Source: Alphaproteobacteria bacterium
GTDB taxonomy: Bacteria; Pseudomonadota; Alphaproteobacteria; UBA8366; GCA-2717185
Assembly: GCA_012103325.1 (NCBI GenBank)
Contig: WLWY01000003.1
Location: 744,001-808,000 of the forward strand
DNA length: 64,000 bases
Direction of reading: 5' to 3'
The notes under the pieces were generated by a model that was not told where the DNA came from, made no database searches, and was given only the letters and a program-made list of their open reading frames with translations. Position numbers and translations under genes: made by a program. Position 1 is the stretch's first letter, and every line of letters begins with the position of its first letter. Of this stretch, positions 1 through 8,154 are shown one piece after another.

Positions 1-201
1 ATGCCGTATGAAAGAAGGAAGCAGGAGCGCCGTCGCGGGCACCTCCATCAAGGTCATCATCACGACGGCGGGTACCGGGCCGTATAGGATAGACAGGATC
101 GGCATCACGATCAGCGCGGCACCAAAATCGGAAAAGCCGCGTGACAGTCCCGCGAAGAAGACACCGATCACGGCGATTGCTAAACTCTCGTCGAAAGGCA
201 C
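1..201 (-). CDS. TauE/SafE family permease, N-terminal part (cut by window edge)
   Basis: On the minus strand a reading frame begins at GTG (201-199) and runs off the left edge. The visible 67 residues contain two hydrophobic stretches, with FFAGLSRGFSDFGAALIVMP followed by VVMMTLMEVPATALLL. The glycine-rich first helix and helix-loop pattern are typical of the first TauE/SafE (DUF81) repeat, a family of inner-membrane exporters of sulfite, sulfoacetate or other organic anions. The preceding in-frame stop is at 240-238, so the start must lie between 237 and 201. The ribosome site is weak, so the start is uncertain. The gene lies just behind the small gene at 238-543 and may be co-transcribed with it. 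The substrate cannot be read from this fragment. Confidence 0.7.
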   Translation of the reverse strand, partial: MPFDESLAIAVIGVFFAGLSRGFSDFGAALIVMPILSILYGPVPAVVMMTLMEVPATALLLPSFIRH

Positions 202-237
202 GGCGGGTCTACTGTTTTCGTTCGCCGCGCCTTCTAC

Positions 238-543
238 TCATTCGTCTTCGTCGTCACCTTCCTGTGCGGCGAAATAATCCTCGACCAGCTGAAAAATAAC
301 CGATGCGTCCTCCGGGCTGCTGACGACCAAGTTGCTGCCTTCACCATAGATATTGAGGACATAGCCCCGGTCCGCACAGACCGCTTCCAGAGCGGAAACA
401 AACGGAGTGATAACGTTATCGTTGAGCGATTCCGCGTCCGAATATTGCGCCATTCGGGACAGCAAATCCTCCCGTAAGGCCTTTACGCCATCCTTGCCTT
501 TGGCCTTCGGCCGCCGCTTTCCTTGCGATTTGCCCTGCGTCAT
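238..543 (-). CDS. Small charged protein of unknown function (101 aa)
   Basis: ATG at 543 is preceded by AGGA six bases upstream, which favours it over longer in-frame starts. The product has a lysine/arginine-rich N-terminus (residues 1-20), a soluble alpha/beta-looking middle and an acidic tail ending EGDDEDE. There is no signal peptide, membrane segment or motif I recognise. It is divergent from the metallophosphoesterase gene at 629, with about 85 bases between them for two promoters, and lies upstream of the TauE-like gene. Codon use resembles its neighbours, so I take it as a real gene. The function is unknown. Confidence 0.6.
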   Translation of the reverse strand: MTQGKSQGKRRPKAKGKDGVKALREDLLSRMAQYSDAESLNDNVITPFVSALEAVCADRGYVLNIYGEGSNLVVSSPEDASVIFQLVEDYFAAQEGDDEDE

Positions 544-628
544 GACGCTTCCTAGAATTGTTCTTGCCACTATGCTGTTGTGGTAAGGCGAATACGCGGC
601 GAGCGCAAGCAAGGAGGCATTGTTTGTC

Positions 629-1483
629 ATGAAGTTCATCCATATCACCGACCCGCATATCGTGCCCGTGCCGCAAACTCTCTGTGCCCTGGATCCACGG
701 GAGCGGCTGACCACGGCAATCGCGGATATCAACCGGCATCATCGGGATGCGGCGTTGACTGTGATGACCGGCGACTTGGCCTATCTTGGCGAACCGGCAG
801 CCTATCGCGATTTGCGGACGCTGCTCGATGCATTGGATATGCCGTACCATCTGCTCGTCGGCAATCACGACGATCGGGCGAATTTTCGAGAGGCCTTCCC
901 GGAAACGCCCGTCGACGAAAACGGTTTCGTGCAGTATGTCGTGCCGACGCGGGCCGGCCATTTTGTCATGATGGACACGATGGAGGCAGAGGCTTCGTTC
1001 GGAATCTACTGCGAGAAGCGCTTTGAATGGCTGGAAGCGCAGCTAACGCTGCTGGCTGGACAGCCTGTTTTCCTATTTTTGCATCATCCGCCCTTTGACA
1101 TCGGCATCAATTCCCTCGATGCGAGTCGCCTTCCGGACGCAGACCGGCTTGCGAATTTGATCAAGAAACACGGCAATGTCCGATACATGTTTTACGGCCA
1201 TGTTCACCGCGCGGTATGGGGAGCCTGGCGCGGCATTCCGACATCGGCGCTGCCCGGCACCAATCATCAGGTGGGGCTCACGCTAGGCGATACGGACGAA
1301 ATGTTGGGCACACACGAGCGGCCGGCCTATGGCGTCGTGCTGATCGAGGATGATTGCGTGAATGTCCATCTTCGCGACTTCATCGACGAAAGCCCGCGCT
1401 TTCCGTTGCTCGATAAGGCATCGAAGAATGCGGCAACGGCAGCTGACTTACCGTCCGTACCAGCAGAGTTCGTTGGCATCTAG
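629..1483 (+). CDS. Calcineurin-like metallophosphoesterase (class III cyclic nucleotide / glycerophosphodiester phosphodiesterase family)
   Basis: A 284-residue cytosolic protein with the complete dinuclear metallophosphoesterase signature: D8-x-H10 (ITDPH), GD at 48-49, GNHD at 78-81, the HHPP pair at 152-153 and GHVH at 190-193. Order and spacing match the Icc/CpdA and GpdQ family, which hydrolyse cAMP or glycerophosphodiesters with two bound metals. The substrate cannot be fixed from sequence. ATG 629 is preferred over the TTG at 620 because the strong AAGGAGG at 611-617 is 11 bases before the ATG but only two before the TTG. The 3' end overlaps the convergent LysR gene by 4 bp. Confidence 0.9.
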   Translation: MKFIHITDPHIVPVPQTLCALDPRERLTTAIADINRHHRDAALTVMTGDLAYLGEPAAYRDLRTLLDALDMPYHLLVGNHDDRANFREAFPETPVDENGFVQYVVPTRAGHFVMMDTMEAEASFGIYCEKRFEWLEAQLTLLAGQPVFLFLHHPPFDIGINSLDASRLPDADRLANLIKKHGNVRYMFYGHVHRAVWGAWRGIPTSALPGTNHQVGLTLGDTDEMLGTHERPAYGVVLIEDDCVNVHLRDFIDESPRFPLLDKASKNAATAADLPSVPAEFVGI

Positions 1484-2376
1484 TCCGATGCGCTCTCAGC
1501 GCAGAGCCATTCCTTGAATGCCCTCAGGCGCCGATTGCGCAGGCGGTCCGGCGGATAGACGAGAAAAAACGGGCGCTTCGACCGACGGGTCGGACCGAAT
1601 GGCTGAATCAGACGCCCGGCGGCGAGATCGTCTGAAACCAGTTCCTCCACCGCGATTGCGATCCCAAGCCCCTCTACCGCCGCCTGGATGGACAGGTTGA
1701 GGCTGTCGAAGGTGACGCCGGAATTGGCGTCAATATCCTCCACGCCGGCAAATTCGAGCCACCGCTGCCAGTCCTGCTGGCGGGGCGTGCCATGCAACAG
1801 CGTAAAGCGCTTAAGATCGGAGATTTGACGCAAAGCGTCCGGACCTTCGCACAGCACCGGGTTGCATACGGGAAAGAGCGAGACGTCGAGGAGCTTGACC
1901 GCATCCAGCCCCGGCCAGCTCTGTGGCCCCTCGCCCACCAGAATTGCAGCATCGACATCACCGCGCGAAAAATCGACCGGCTGCAGCGACGTCGTGAGTT
2001 GCACATCGATTTCGGGGTGTTGATCGTAAAATCGCCCCCAGCGTGGCACCAGCCAGCGCAAGGCAAAGGTCGGGTAGCATGTGATAGCAATCGGTCGCTC
2101 CGCGTCTTGCCGAAGGGCACGTTCGGTTGCGGACGCGATCCGCTCAAGCGGTTCGCTGATGGATTGCAGATAACTCCGTCCCAGCGGCGTCAAAAGCACT
2201 TGCTTGTGCCGCCGTCGGAACAGCGGCGCGCCCAGCCATTCCTCTAATGCCTTTACCTGCCGGCTCACGGCGCCAGGCGTAACGTTCAGTTCTTCTGCAG
2301 CGTGAACGAAACTCAAGTGTCGTCCAGCGCATTCGAAGGTCCGTAGGGCATTCAGCGGCGGATAGCGTTCGGCCAT
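1480..2376 (-). CDS. LysR-family transcriptional regulator, GcvA-like
   Basis: A 298-residue LysR regulator. The N-terminus (PPLNALRTFECAGRHLSF, then an HTH with AAEELNVTPGAVSRQVKALE) is the pattern of the GcvA subgroup, followed by a periplasmic-binding-protein-like effector domain with SFDSLNLSIQAAVEGLGIAI-type sequence near residues 205-225. The start MAERYPP (2376) is chosen because the longer start at 2403 lies inside a perfect operator-like palindrome. GcvA-type regulators commonly control an adjacent divergent gene; here that is the acyl-CoA dehydrogenase at 2504 and probably the oxygenase and exporter behind it. The effector is unknown. Confidence 0.9.
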   Translation of the reverse strand: MAERYPPLNALRTFECAGRHLSFVHAAEELNVTPGAVSRQVKALEEWLGAPLFRRRHKQVLLTPLGRSYLQSISEPLERIASATERALRQDAERPIAITCYPTFALRWLVPRWGRFYDQHPEIDVQLTTSLQPVDFSRGDVDAAILVGEGPQSWPGLDAVKLLDVSLFPVCNPVLCEGPDALRQISDLKRFTLLHGTPRQQDWQRWLEFAGVEDIDANSGVTFDSLNLSIQAAVEGLGIAIAVEELVSDDLAAGRLIQPFGPTRRSKRPFFLVYPPDRLRNRRLRAFKEWLCAESASD

Positions 2377-2380
2377 ATCC

Positions 2381-2411
2381 AGTATTGAGTGATTAAAACT
2401 CACTCAATACT
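2381..2411. promoter_or_regulatory. Perfect 12-bp inverted repeat, probable LysR operator
   Basis: AGTATTGAGTGA (2381-2392) and TCACTCAATACT (2400-2411) are perfectly complementary arms separated by seven bases (TTAAAAC). The palindrome is four bases upstream of the chosen start of the LysR gene and about 90 bases upstream of the acyl-CoA dehydrogenase start. The centre fits the T-N11-A pattern expected of LysR boxes. I infer that the regulator binds here, repressing itself and controlling the divergent catabolic genes. Confidence 0.75.
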
Positions 2412-2503
2412 ACAGAAAAATCGGTTGTCGCGCAACAATGCGACCGTCAGTATCGCAATCATCCGCGATCCTCGCATTACCGCTTGTCTTCTGGAGAATT
2501 GAA

Positions 2504-4291
2504 ATGACCGACACCGCTATCGATACATCGAATATGTCTCTCGAGGATTGGATCGCGCCCGATTGTCACGGTTTGAATTTCTTCGACATCGATACAAGCC
2601 TGAAGAGTTTGCTAGAACTGCGCATGGACGATGCGGTGCGCAAGCACATGATCCCGCATTATCAAAGGCTAGGGGAGATAGCCGGCGACCGGCTCGACGA
2701 TCTGTCGCGTATGGCGGACCGGCACGATCCCAAACTGCATACAAGGGACGGATATGGCCGCGACGAGGATTGGATCGAATTCCACCCGTCTTATCGCGAA
2801 ATGGAAGCCCTGGGATATGGCGAATTCGGCATCCATTGCATGTCCCGGACAGCGGGCGTGCTTGGTTGGCCCAACAAGGTGCCGCCCCTTGTAAAGTACG
2901 TTTTTCAGTATCTGTTCACGCAAAGCGAATTTGCGCTGATGTGTCCGATCTCAGCGACAGATACCTCCGCGATGCTGATCGAACGTTACGGCGACGAAGA
3001 AACGAAACAGCGCTTCCTGCCCCGTATGTGGAGTCAGGACATGAACAACATCTTCAAGGGTGCTCAGTTCATGACGGAGAAGACCGGCGGATCGGACGTC
3101 GGCAATATCGAATTGCAGGCGCGGCGTGACGAAACCGGTCAGTGGCGTCTCTATGGCGAAAAGTGGTTCTGTTCCTGCGCCGACGGCGATGTCGCGCTGC
3201 TGCTTGCCCGGCCAGAAGGCGCTCCGGATGGCAGCCGTGGTCTAGGTCTCTTCGCCCTACCCCGCCACCTCGATGATGGCAACCGTAACAGCTATCGAAT
3301 TATTCGCCTGAAGGAAAAGCTCGGTAGCCGCTCCATGGCGTCCGGCGAGATCAAGTTCGACGGCGCGGTGGCTTACGCGCTCGGCGATTACGGTGCGAAG
3401 CCGAACACCGGCCTCAAGCAGATGATGGATCAGGTCAACATGTCGCGTCTATCCCATGGCGTACGCGCCGCCGGCATGATGCGGCGCTGCCTGAACGAAG
3501 CGATGGCCGTCGCGCGCAACCGGATTGCGTTTGGCGAAACGATCATCGACCACCCGCTGATGCGCCGTCAGTTGCTCAAGATCATGGTGCCCACGGAACA
3601 AGTACTCTCGGTGTTCACCTATGCCGCAAGCATGATGGCGCGCGCAGAGGCGGGCGATACGCAGGCCGAACGCCTGCTACGCATCATCACACCACTGCTC
3701 AAGTTCCGCGCCTGCCGGGACAACGTCACGGTTGCCACGGCAGCCATGGAGGCGCGCGGCGGCAACGGCTATATCGAGGATTGGGTCAACGCCAAGTTGG
3801 TCCGTGACGCCCATCTCGGCGTTCTCTGGGAAGGCACGTCCTCCATCAATGCGCTCGACGTCACCGGCCGCGCGGTCGGCAAGGTCCGGGCACATGAAGA
3901 TCTGGGCGCCGCACTGCACGACGTTGTCGACGACGCAGATCAGGCGCCCGGCCAGTTCCGTGGCGAACTGTCCAGTATGATCGATCAGGCGGTCGCCTTC
4001 GCTGACGAAGTCGCGTCAAAACCGGAGCACGAACCGTTCTCCCGACAGGCCACCAACGCTCTCTACCACGTCATGAGTGCGTCCCTATTGGCACATGAGG
4101 GTTCGGCCTTGGCAAAGACGACCGGAGACGCGCGGCGCCTCCTCCTTTCCCGGCTCGTCATCGACCATCGCATGCGCCCGCGCGATCCGATGAGCGTTAA
4201 TGACGGGCCAGTTGAAGCGCGCTGTGCCGATCTGCTGTTAAAAGACGGACCGGTACCCCTCGACGAAGCATCGCGCGCCTTGGCAGGGTAG
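2504..4291 (+). CDS. Acyl-CoA dehydrogenase, AidB-like
   Basis: A 595-residue flavoprotein of the acyl-CoA dehydrogenase superfamily, which introduces a trans-2 double bond into acyl-CoA thioesters using FAD. It shows the mid-domain FAD motif TEKTGGSDVG (191-200) and, towards the C-terminus, EARGGNGYIED and LWEGTSSINALDV, where the Glu of WEGT aligns with the usual catalytic-base region. Length and the extra N- and C-terminal segments resemble AidB-type members rather than 380-residue short-chain enzymes. Start ATG 2504 has GGAG seven bases upstream. It is the first gene of a + strand run with the PhyH-like oxygenase and the exporter, opposite the LysR regulator. The acyl substrate is unknown; a DNA-repair-type role as proposed for AidB is possible but not favoured by the neighbours. 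Confidence 0.88.
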   Translation: MTDTAIDTSNMSLEDWIAPDCHGLNFFDIDTSLKSLLELRMDDAVRKHMIPHYQRLGEIAGDRLDDLSRMADRHDPKLHTRDGYGRDEDWIEFHPSYREMEALGYGEFGIHCMSRTAGVLGWPNKVPPLVKYVFQYLFTQSEFALMCPISATDTSAMLIERYGDEETKQRFLPRMWSQDMNNIFKGAQFMTEKTGGSDVGNIELQARRDETGQWRLYGEKWFCSCADGDVALLLARPEGAPDGSRGLGLFALPRHLDDGNRNSYRIIRLKEKLGSRSMASGEIKFDGAVAYALGDYGAKPNTGLKQMMDQVNMSRLSHGVRAAGMMRRCLNEAMAVARNRIAFGETIIDHPLMRRQLLKIMVPTEQVLSVFTYAASMMARAEAGDTQAERLLRIITPLLKFRACRDNVTVATAAMEARGGNGYIEDWVNAKLVRDAHLGVLWEGTSSINALDVTGRAVGKVRAHEDLGAALHDVVDDADQAPGQFRGELSSMIDQAVAFADEVASKPEHEPFSRQATNALYHVMSASLLAHEGSALAKTTGDARRLLLSRLVIDHRMRPRDPMSVNDGPVEARCADLLLKDGPVPLDEASRALAG

Positions 4292-4351
4292 ATTGTAATC
4301 CGCAATCGCGTTCGGCTAAGCTGGTGTCAGCACTGACAATTGGATGAGTCG

Positions 4352-5272
4352 ATGAAGCCCGAAACCATTTTAGCGCATACGCCTAAGGTCCTGACGCAGG
4401 AACAACGCCAGAGTTACTTCGATCACGGCTACCTACTGGTGGAAAACTTCGTCTCTCGGGAATGGCTCGACCGGCTATGGGGGGTGACGAACCGCTTTAT
4501 CGACGAAAGCAAGGGCATGAACCGGTCGAACGGAAAGCTCGACCTGGAAGCCAATCACAGCACTGAGAACCCGCGGCTGCGCCGGCTCATCCAACCGGTG
4601 GCGCACGACCCGGTTTATTGGGAATTCACCCGCAGCGGTCCCATCGTCGATCTCGCCGAAGACTTGCTGGGACCAGACATCAAGTTCCATCACTCAAAGC
4701 TGAACTTTAAATGGTCCGGTGGCGGCGAGGAGGTGAAATGGCACCAGGACATTCAGTTCTGGCCACACACCAATTACAGCGTGCTGACGATCGGTGTCTA
4801 TCTGGAGGATGTCGATGACGAGATGGGACCGATGGGGGTCGTTCCCGGCAGTCACAAGGGCGAACTCTTCAATCAGTACAACGACAAAGATCAATGGGTC
4901 GGCTGCATCGACGACCGGGACGTCCCGCGCGTCGATACAGGTAGCGCAGTCTATCTGAAGGGCCCCGCCGGATCGGTGACCATCCATCATTGCCGTATGG
5001 TGCACGGTTCGATGCCGAACAATCATCCGAGCCGCGCACGGCCGCTATTGCTGCAGGCCTATTCCTCTGCCGATGCGCTGCCGGTCACCCCGCACAACAA
5101 TCCGTCGCCAGAAAGCGGCGCTATCGTGCGCGGTAAAGCAGCGCGCTGGGTCGAGTTCGACGAGACCCCCTGCCAGATCCCGCCGATCTGGGACGGCAGC
5201 TACCGCTCAATTTTTGTCGTGCAACAAGAAGAGCGGGAAGCCGAACTCGCGGCGAGCGGCGCTGCGGACTAA
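4352..5272 (+). CDS. Phytanoyl-CoA dioxygenase (PhyH) family Fe(II)/2-oxoglutarate oxygenase
   Basis: A 306-residue protein of the PhyH family, non-haem iron enzymes that hydroxylate a substrate while decarboxylating 2-oxoglutarate. The facial triad is visible: H131-x-D133 in KWHQDIQFWPH and the distal H218 in CRMVHGSMPNN, followed by arginines (228, 230) suited to bind the 2-oxoglutarate carboxylate. The MGPMGVVPGSHKG loop is characteristic. ATG 4352 is preferred over TTG 4340. It follows the acyl-CoA dehydrogenase by 60 bases and precedes the exporter, suggesting one transcript controlled by the LysR protein. The substrate might be an acyl-CoA or a small natural product. Confidence 0.88.
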   Translation: MKPETILAHTPKVLTQEQRQSYFDHGYLLVENFVSREWLDRLWGVTNRFIDESKGMNRSNGKLDLEANHSTENPRLRRLIQPVAHDPVYWEFTRSGPIVDLAEDLLGPDIKFHHSKLNFKWSGGGEEVKWHQDIQFWPHTNYSVLTIGVYLEDVDDEMGPMGVVPGSHKGELFNQYNDKDQWVGCIDDRDVPRVDTGSAVYLKGPAGSVTIHHCRMVHGSMPNNHPSRARPLLLQAYSSADALPVTPHNNPSPESGAIVRGKAARWVEFDETPCQIPPIWDGSYRSIFVVQQEEREAELAASGAAD

Positions 5273-5335
5273 TCGTCTCAAGCGGCCTCATTTGATTGCA
5301 TAGACACTTGAAACGAGCGCTTTAGCGGAACCGCG

Positions 5336-6898
5336 ATGAGTGCCACAGCCCACGCCAGTATCGACGATCTATTCGAGCGGTATGGGCCGATCTATCGTTG
5401 GTTGGTCACCGCGACTGTCATGACCGCTGCCATCGCCATGGGGTTCGCCTCATCCATGGTCAATGTCGCAGTGCCCTCGGTGATGGGCGCGTTCAGCGTC
5501 GGGCTGGATCAGGCGCAATGGATGGCGACCGGCTTTCTCGCCACCATGGCCGCGACAATGCTGCTCAGCTCCTGGCTGATTGAAGTATTGGGCCAGCGCA
5601 TCACTTTCATCGCCGCCATGACGATCTTTGCAACAGGCTCGTTTATGAGCGCGACGGCGCCGAATATCGACCTTCTAATTCTTGGACGCGTCCTACAGGG
5701 GTTTGCAACAGGTATTGGCCAGCCGCTCGCCATGTTCAGCATCTTTAGTGTTTTTCCACCAGAGCGCCGCGGCATGGCGATGGGGATCTATGGCTTGGGC
5801 AGCGTGCTCGCGCCAACGTTTGGTCCGATCCTGGGCGGGATCGCGATCGACACGATCAGCTGGCGGTATCTGTTTTATCTCCCGCTGCCCTTTTGTCTTC
5901 CGGCCCTGCTCCTGGGCCTGATTTTTATGCCGAGCAAGAAGCTGGCCAAGCAATTGCCGCCATTCGACTGGATCGGATTGGCACTTGTCTTCTTCATTCT
6001 GTTCAGCGTGCTCAGTGGACTCGCCAATGGCCCGCGGTGGGGCTGGGATTCGAATGCGATCCTGCTGCGGCTCGTAGGCGGTGCCCTCGGCGTGGTCGTG
6101 TTTGTCTTTTGGGAATTGCGTGCTGCCTATCCCTTGCTAGATCTGACGTTGTTCAGGGATAAACAATTCAGCCTGATCATGATCGCGGGGTTTGTCTTCG
6201 GCGCCGGTCTGTTTGCGTCGGGATACTTTATTCCGGTCTTCGTGCAGACGATCCAGGATTACAGCGCGACGCGCGCCGGCTTGCTATTGGCTCCAGGCGG
6301 ACTGGTGATGATGCTGTTCTTTCCGCTCGCCGGCCGCATCACCGATTCCATACCGGCACATATCCCCATTGCCGCCGGATTGCTGATATTCGCGATCGGA
6401 TTTTTCCTCATTGAAGCGGTGGACGTAAATACGACATTCTGGGCGCTGGTCGCCTACACTGCGATTAATCGCGTCGGGCTCAGCCTCGCAATCCCGTCGC
6501 TCAGCGTGGCCGCCCTGCGCGCCGTGCCGACCGAGAAACTGGCGCGCGGCGCCTCCAGCGCCACCTTCTTCCGCAATCTTGGCGGCGGCTTCGGCATCAC
6601 CTTGCTGACCGCGTTCTTCCAGCATCGCACAAGATTCCACGGCGAGGCCTTTACCGCGACCCAGACCTCCGGCAATCAGACGACCCAACAGTTGCTCGAT
6701 GCTGTGGAGCGTCTGCTTGCCGAGTCCGGCATGCCCGATACGACACAGACCGCCGGCGCCTTGAATTACCTCTCGGAAGTGGTTCTGGCACAGGCAAGCA
6801 CGCTCGGCTTCAAGGACACGTTTCTCGCCATCGCCATAACCGCCTTGCTCGCCGTCGGCCCCGCCTGGCTGATCGGACGCGCCGCGCCGAAGCGCTAG
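5336..6898 (+). CDS. MFS transporter, DHA2 (14-TM) drug/proton antiporter family
   Basis: A 520-residue inner-membrane protein with about 14 hydrophobic helices. The first helices carry the EmrB/QacA pattern: VNVAVPSVMGAF with QAQWMATGFLATMAATM, then GRVLQGFATGIGQPLAM. The family exports drugs or metabolites in exchange for protons, often with a membrane-fusion partner, but none is visible here. The C-terminal AQASTLGFKDTF segment recurs in the partial transporter at the right edge of the window, so the two are paralogues. The gene follows the oxygenase by 63 bases and probably exports a product or substrate of that pathway. Confidence 0.92.
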   Translation: MSATAHASIDDLFERYGPIYRWLVTATVMTAAIAMGFASSMVNVAVPSVMGAFSVGLDQAQWMATGFLATMAATMLLSSWLIEVLGQRITFIAAMTIFATGSFMSATAPNIDLLILGRVLQGFATGIGQPLAMFSIFSVFPPERRGMAMGIYGLGSVLAPTFGPILGGIAIDTISWRYLFYLPLPFCLPALLLGLIFMPSKKLAKQLPPFDWIGLALVFFILFSVLSGLANGPRWGWDSNAILLRLVGGALGVVVFVFWELRAAYPLLDLTLFRDKQFSLIMIAGFVFGAGLFASGYFIPVFVQTIQDYSATRAGLLLAPGGLVMMLFFPLAGRITDSIPAHIPIAAGLLIFAIGFFLIEAVDVNTTFWALVAYTAINRVGLSLAIPSLSVAALRAVPTEKLARGASSATFFRNLGGGFGITLLTAFFQHRTRFHGEAFTATQTSGNQTTQQLLDAVERLLAESGMPDTTQTAGALNYLSEVVLAQASTLGFKDTFLAIAITALLAVGPAWLIGRAAPKR

Positions 6899-6993
6899 AT
6901 CATAAGAAGTATTCACTGTAAGACTGTCAAAGCAAACCGTAAGCACGCACAGTTAGAATCGTGCTGCAAGTTTAGAGTATTAAGGAAAGTGCT

Positions 6994-7500
6994 GTGGAAA
7001 ACGAGAAGCCGAATGGCCTGCGAGGCTGGCTAATTCTTCCGGCCATCTTCTTAGTTACGACGCCATTCAATATCGGAGCGACTTTAGTTCGCGATTTTCT
7101 CCCGATATTTCGAGACGGCGGTTGGGCGCTTTTTACCACGCCAGGATCGGAGTTTTATCATCCGTACTGGGCCCCAGGAATAACTTTAGAAGTAGTGGGT
7201 AATATACTATTGATCGTATTCAGCGTTACCTTGATTTTTTTATTTTTTTCAAAATCTTACCGGTTCCCGCTTCTATTCATCATATTCATCAGTGCGAATT
7301 TTATTTTTGTATTGTGTGATACATTCCTCGCTTACTCCATTCCTGCACTTGAAGCGAGAAATGACCCCGGAGTGCTCAAAGAGTTAATACGATCCGTTGT
7401 CTACGCGGCTGTCTGGATTCCATACTTTTTGATTTCGAAGAGAGTAAAAAATACGTTCGTAAAGGATGAACCCAAACATGTCGCTGACGTGTTCTCATAA
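6994..7500 (+). CDS. DUF2569 family membrane protein
   Basis: A 168-residue protein with four predicted membrane helices. The N-terminus NGLRGWLILPAIFLVTTPF matches the conserved start of DUF2569 proteins (YdgK type), whose function is unknown. GTG 6994 is used as start, with AAGGAAAG just upstream. The gene is visibly more AT-rich than its neighbours, with runs of T and A in the helices, which suggests horizontal transfer or relaxed codon use. It has its own 95-base leader, and its stop is only 50 bases from the end of the convergent cytochrome c gene. Confidence 0.8.
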   Translation: MENEKPNGLRGWLILPAIFLVTTPFNIGATLVRDFLPIFRDGGWALFTTPGSEFYHPYWAPGITLEVVGNILLIVFSVTLIFLFFSKSYRFPLLFIIFISANFIFVLCDTFLAYSIPALEARNDPGVLKELIRSVVYAAVWIPYFLISKRVKNTFVKDEPKHVADVFS

Positions 7501-7549
7501 CGTAGGTTGAAATTTCGGAACAAACTTTTCTTTTACACGCTCGAGTTCG

Positions 7550-8008
7550 TTACTTCCGCTTGTTTATTTCTGCGTGACGCTGGCGCACTGATTTGGGCCA
7601 TCGGGATTTTATATAAGCCAGAACGGCCCAGATTTCAGTATCGCTTAACACCGAACCGAATGCAGCCATATCTGTCCTATAGCCCGGTCCGGCCACGGCC
7701 GCGGTACCATACTTGGTCACTTCAAAAAGCTGCAGGTCCGCATGGTGCCAGGTGTGGCCGGTTTCGTCGTGCGGCGGGGCCGGTAGGCGACCATCGGGTC
7801 TGCGCTCACGCCAGTTCGGCTGACCTTCTAGGTCTGCGCCATGACAGGCTGCACATTGCTCGACATAAACGACTTCGCCACGCGCGACCAAAGCCGCATC
7901 CTCCGCGTTGGCGAATGTCGGCTCGCCCTGTCCCGAATACCACCAGAACAGGCCGGCTACTGCCGTGACAAGTCCTAGAATGCCGAAGAGTACTCTGAAT
8001 TTACGCAT
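7550..8008 (-). CDS. Membrane-anchored class I cytochrome c
   Basis: A 152-residue protein with an N-terminal signal anchor (residues 7-24, VLFGILGLVTAVAGLFWW) and one haem-binding CAACH motif at 52-56. A probable axial methionine is M114 in RTDMAAFG, followed by LSDTEIWAVLAYIKSRWP, the usual C-terminal helix of cytochrome c domains. It would act as a periplasmic electron carrier tethered to the inner membrane. The longer open frame starting at 8080 lacks a signal-like start, so ATG 8008 is chosen. It is divergent from the CoA transferase gene at 8155. No oxidase or dehydrogenase partner lies next to it. Confidence 0.9.
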   Translation of the reverse strand: MRKFRVLFGILGLVTAVAGLFWWYSGQGEPTFANAEDAALVARGEVVYVEQCAACHGADLEGQPNWRERRPDGRLPAPPHDETGHTWHHADLQLFEVTKYGTAAVAGPGYRTDMAAFGSVLSDTEIWAVLAYIKSRWPKSVRQRHAEINKRK

Positions 8009-8154
8009 GATCCCGCGATACTCGTTTCGGGCTCTTTTGCGCCTTCGAGTAGCGGGAAGGTCAAGACAAAATCGTCGCATGCTCTACCCGAAGCGCCTCG
8101 AAAGAGGTATTTTCTCCGCCAATCAAGAATACAATACGGAACGGAGACCCTCGC

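Noticed and set aside
8..277. 89-codon + strand open frame at the left edge
   Set aside because: The complementary strand encodes a convincing TauE/SafE N-terminus with membrane helices.
7507..7968. 153-codon + strand open frame
   Set aside because: Antisense to cytochrome c, which has a CAACH motif and signal anchor.
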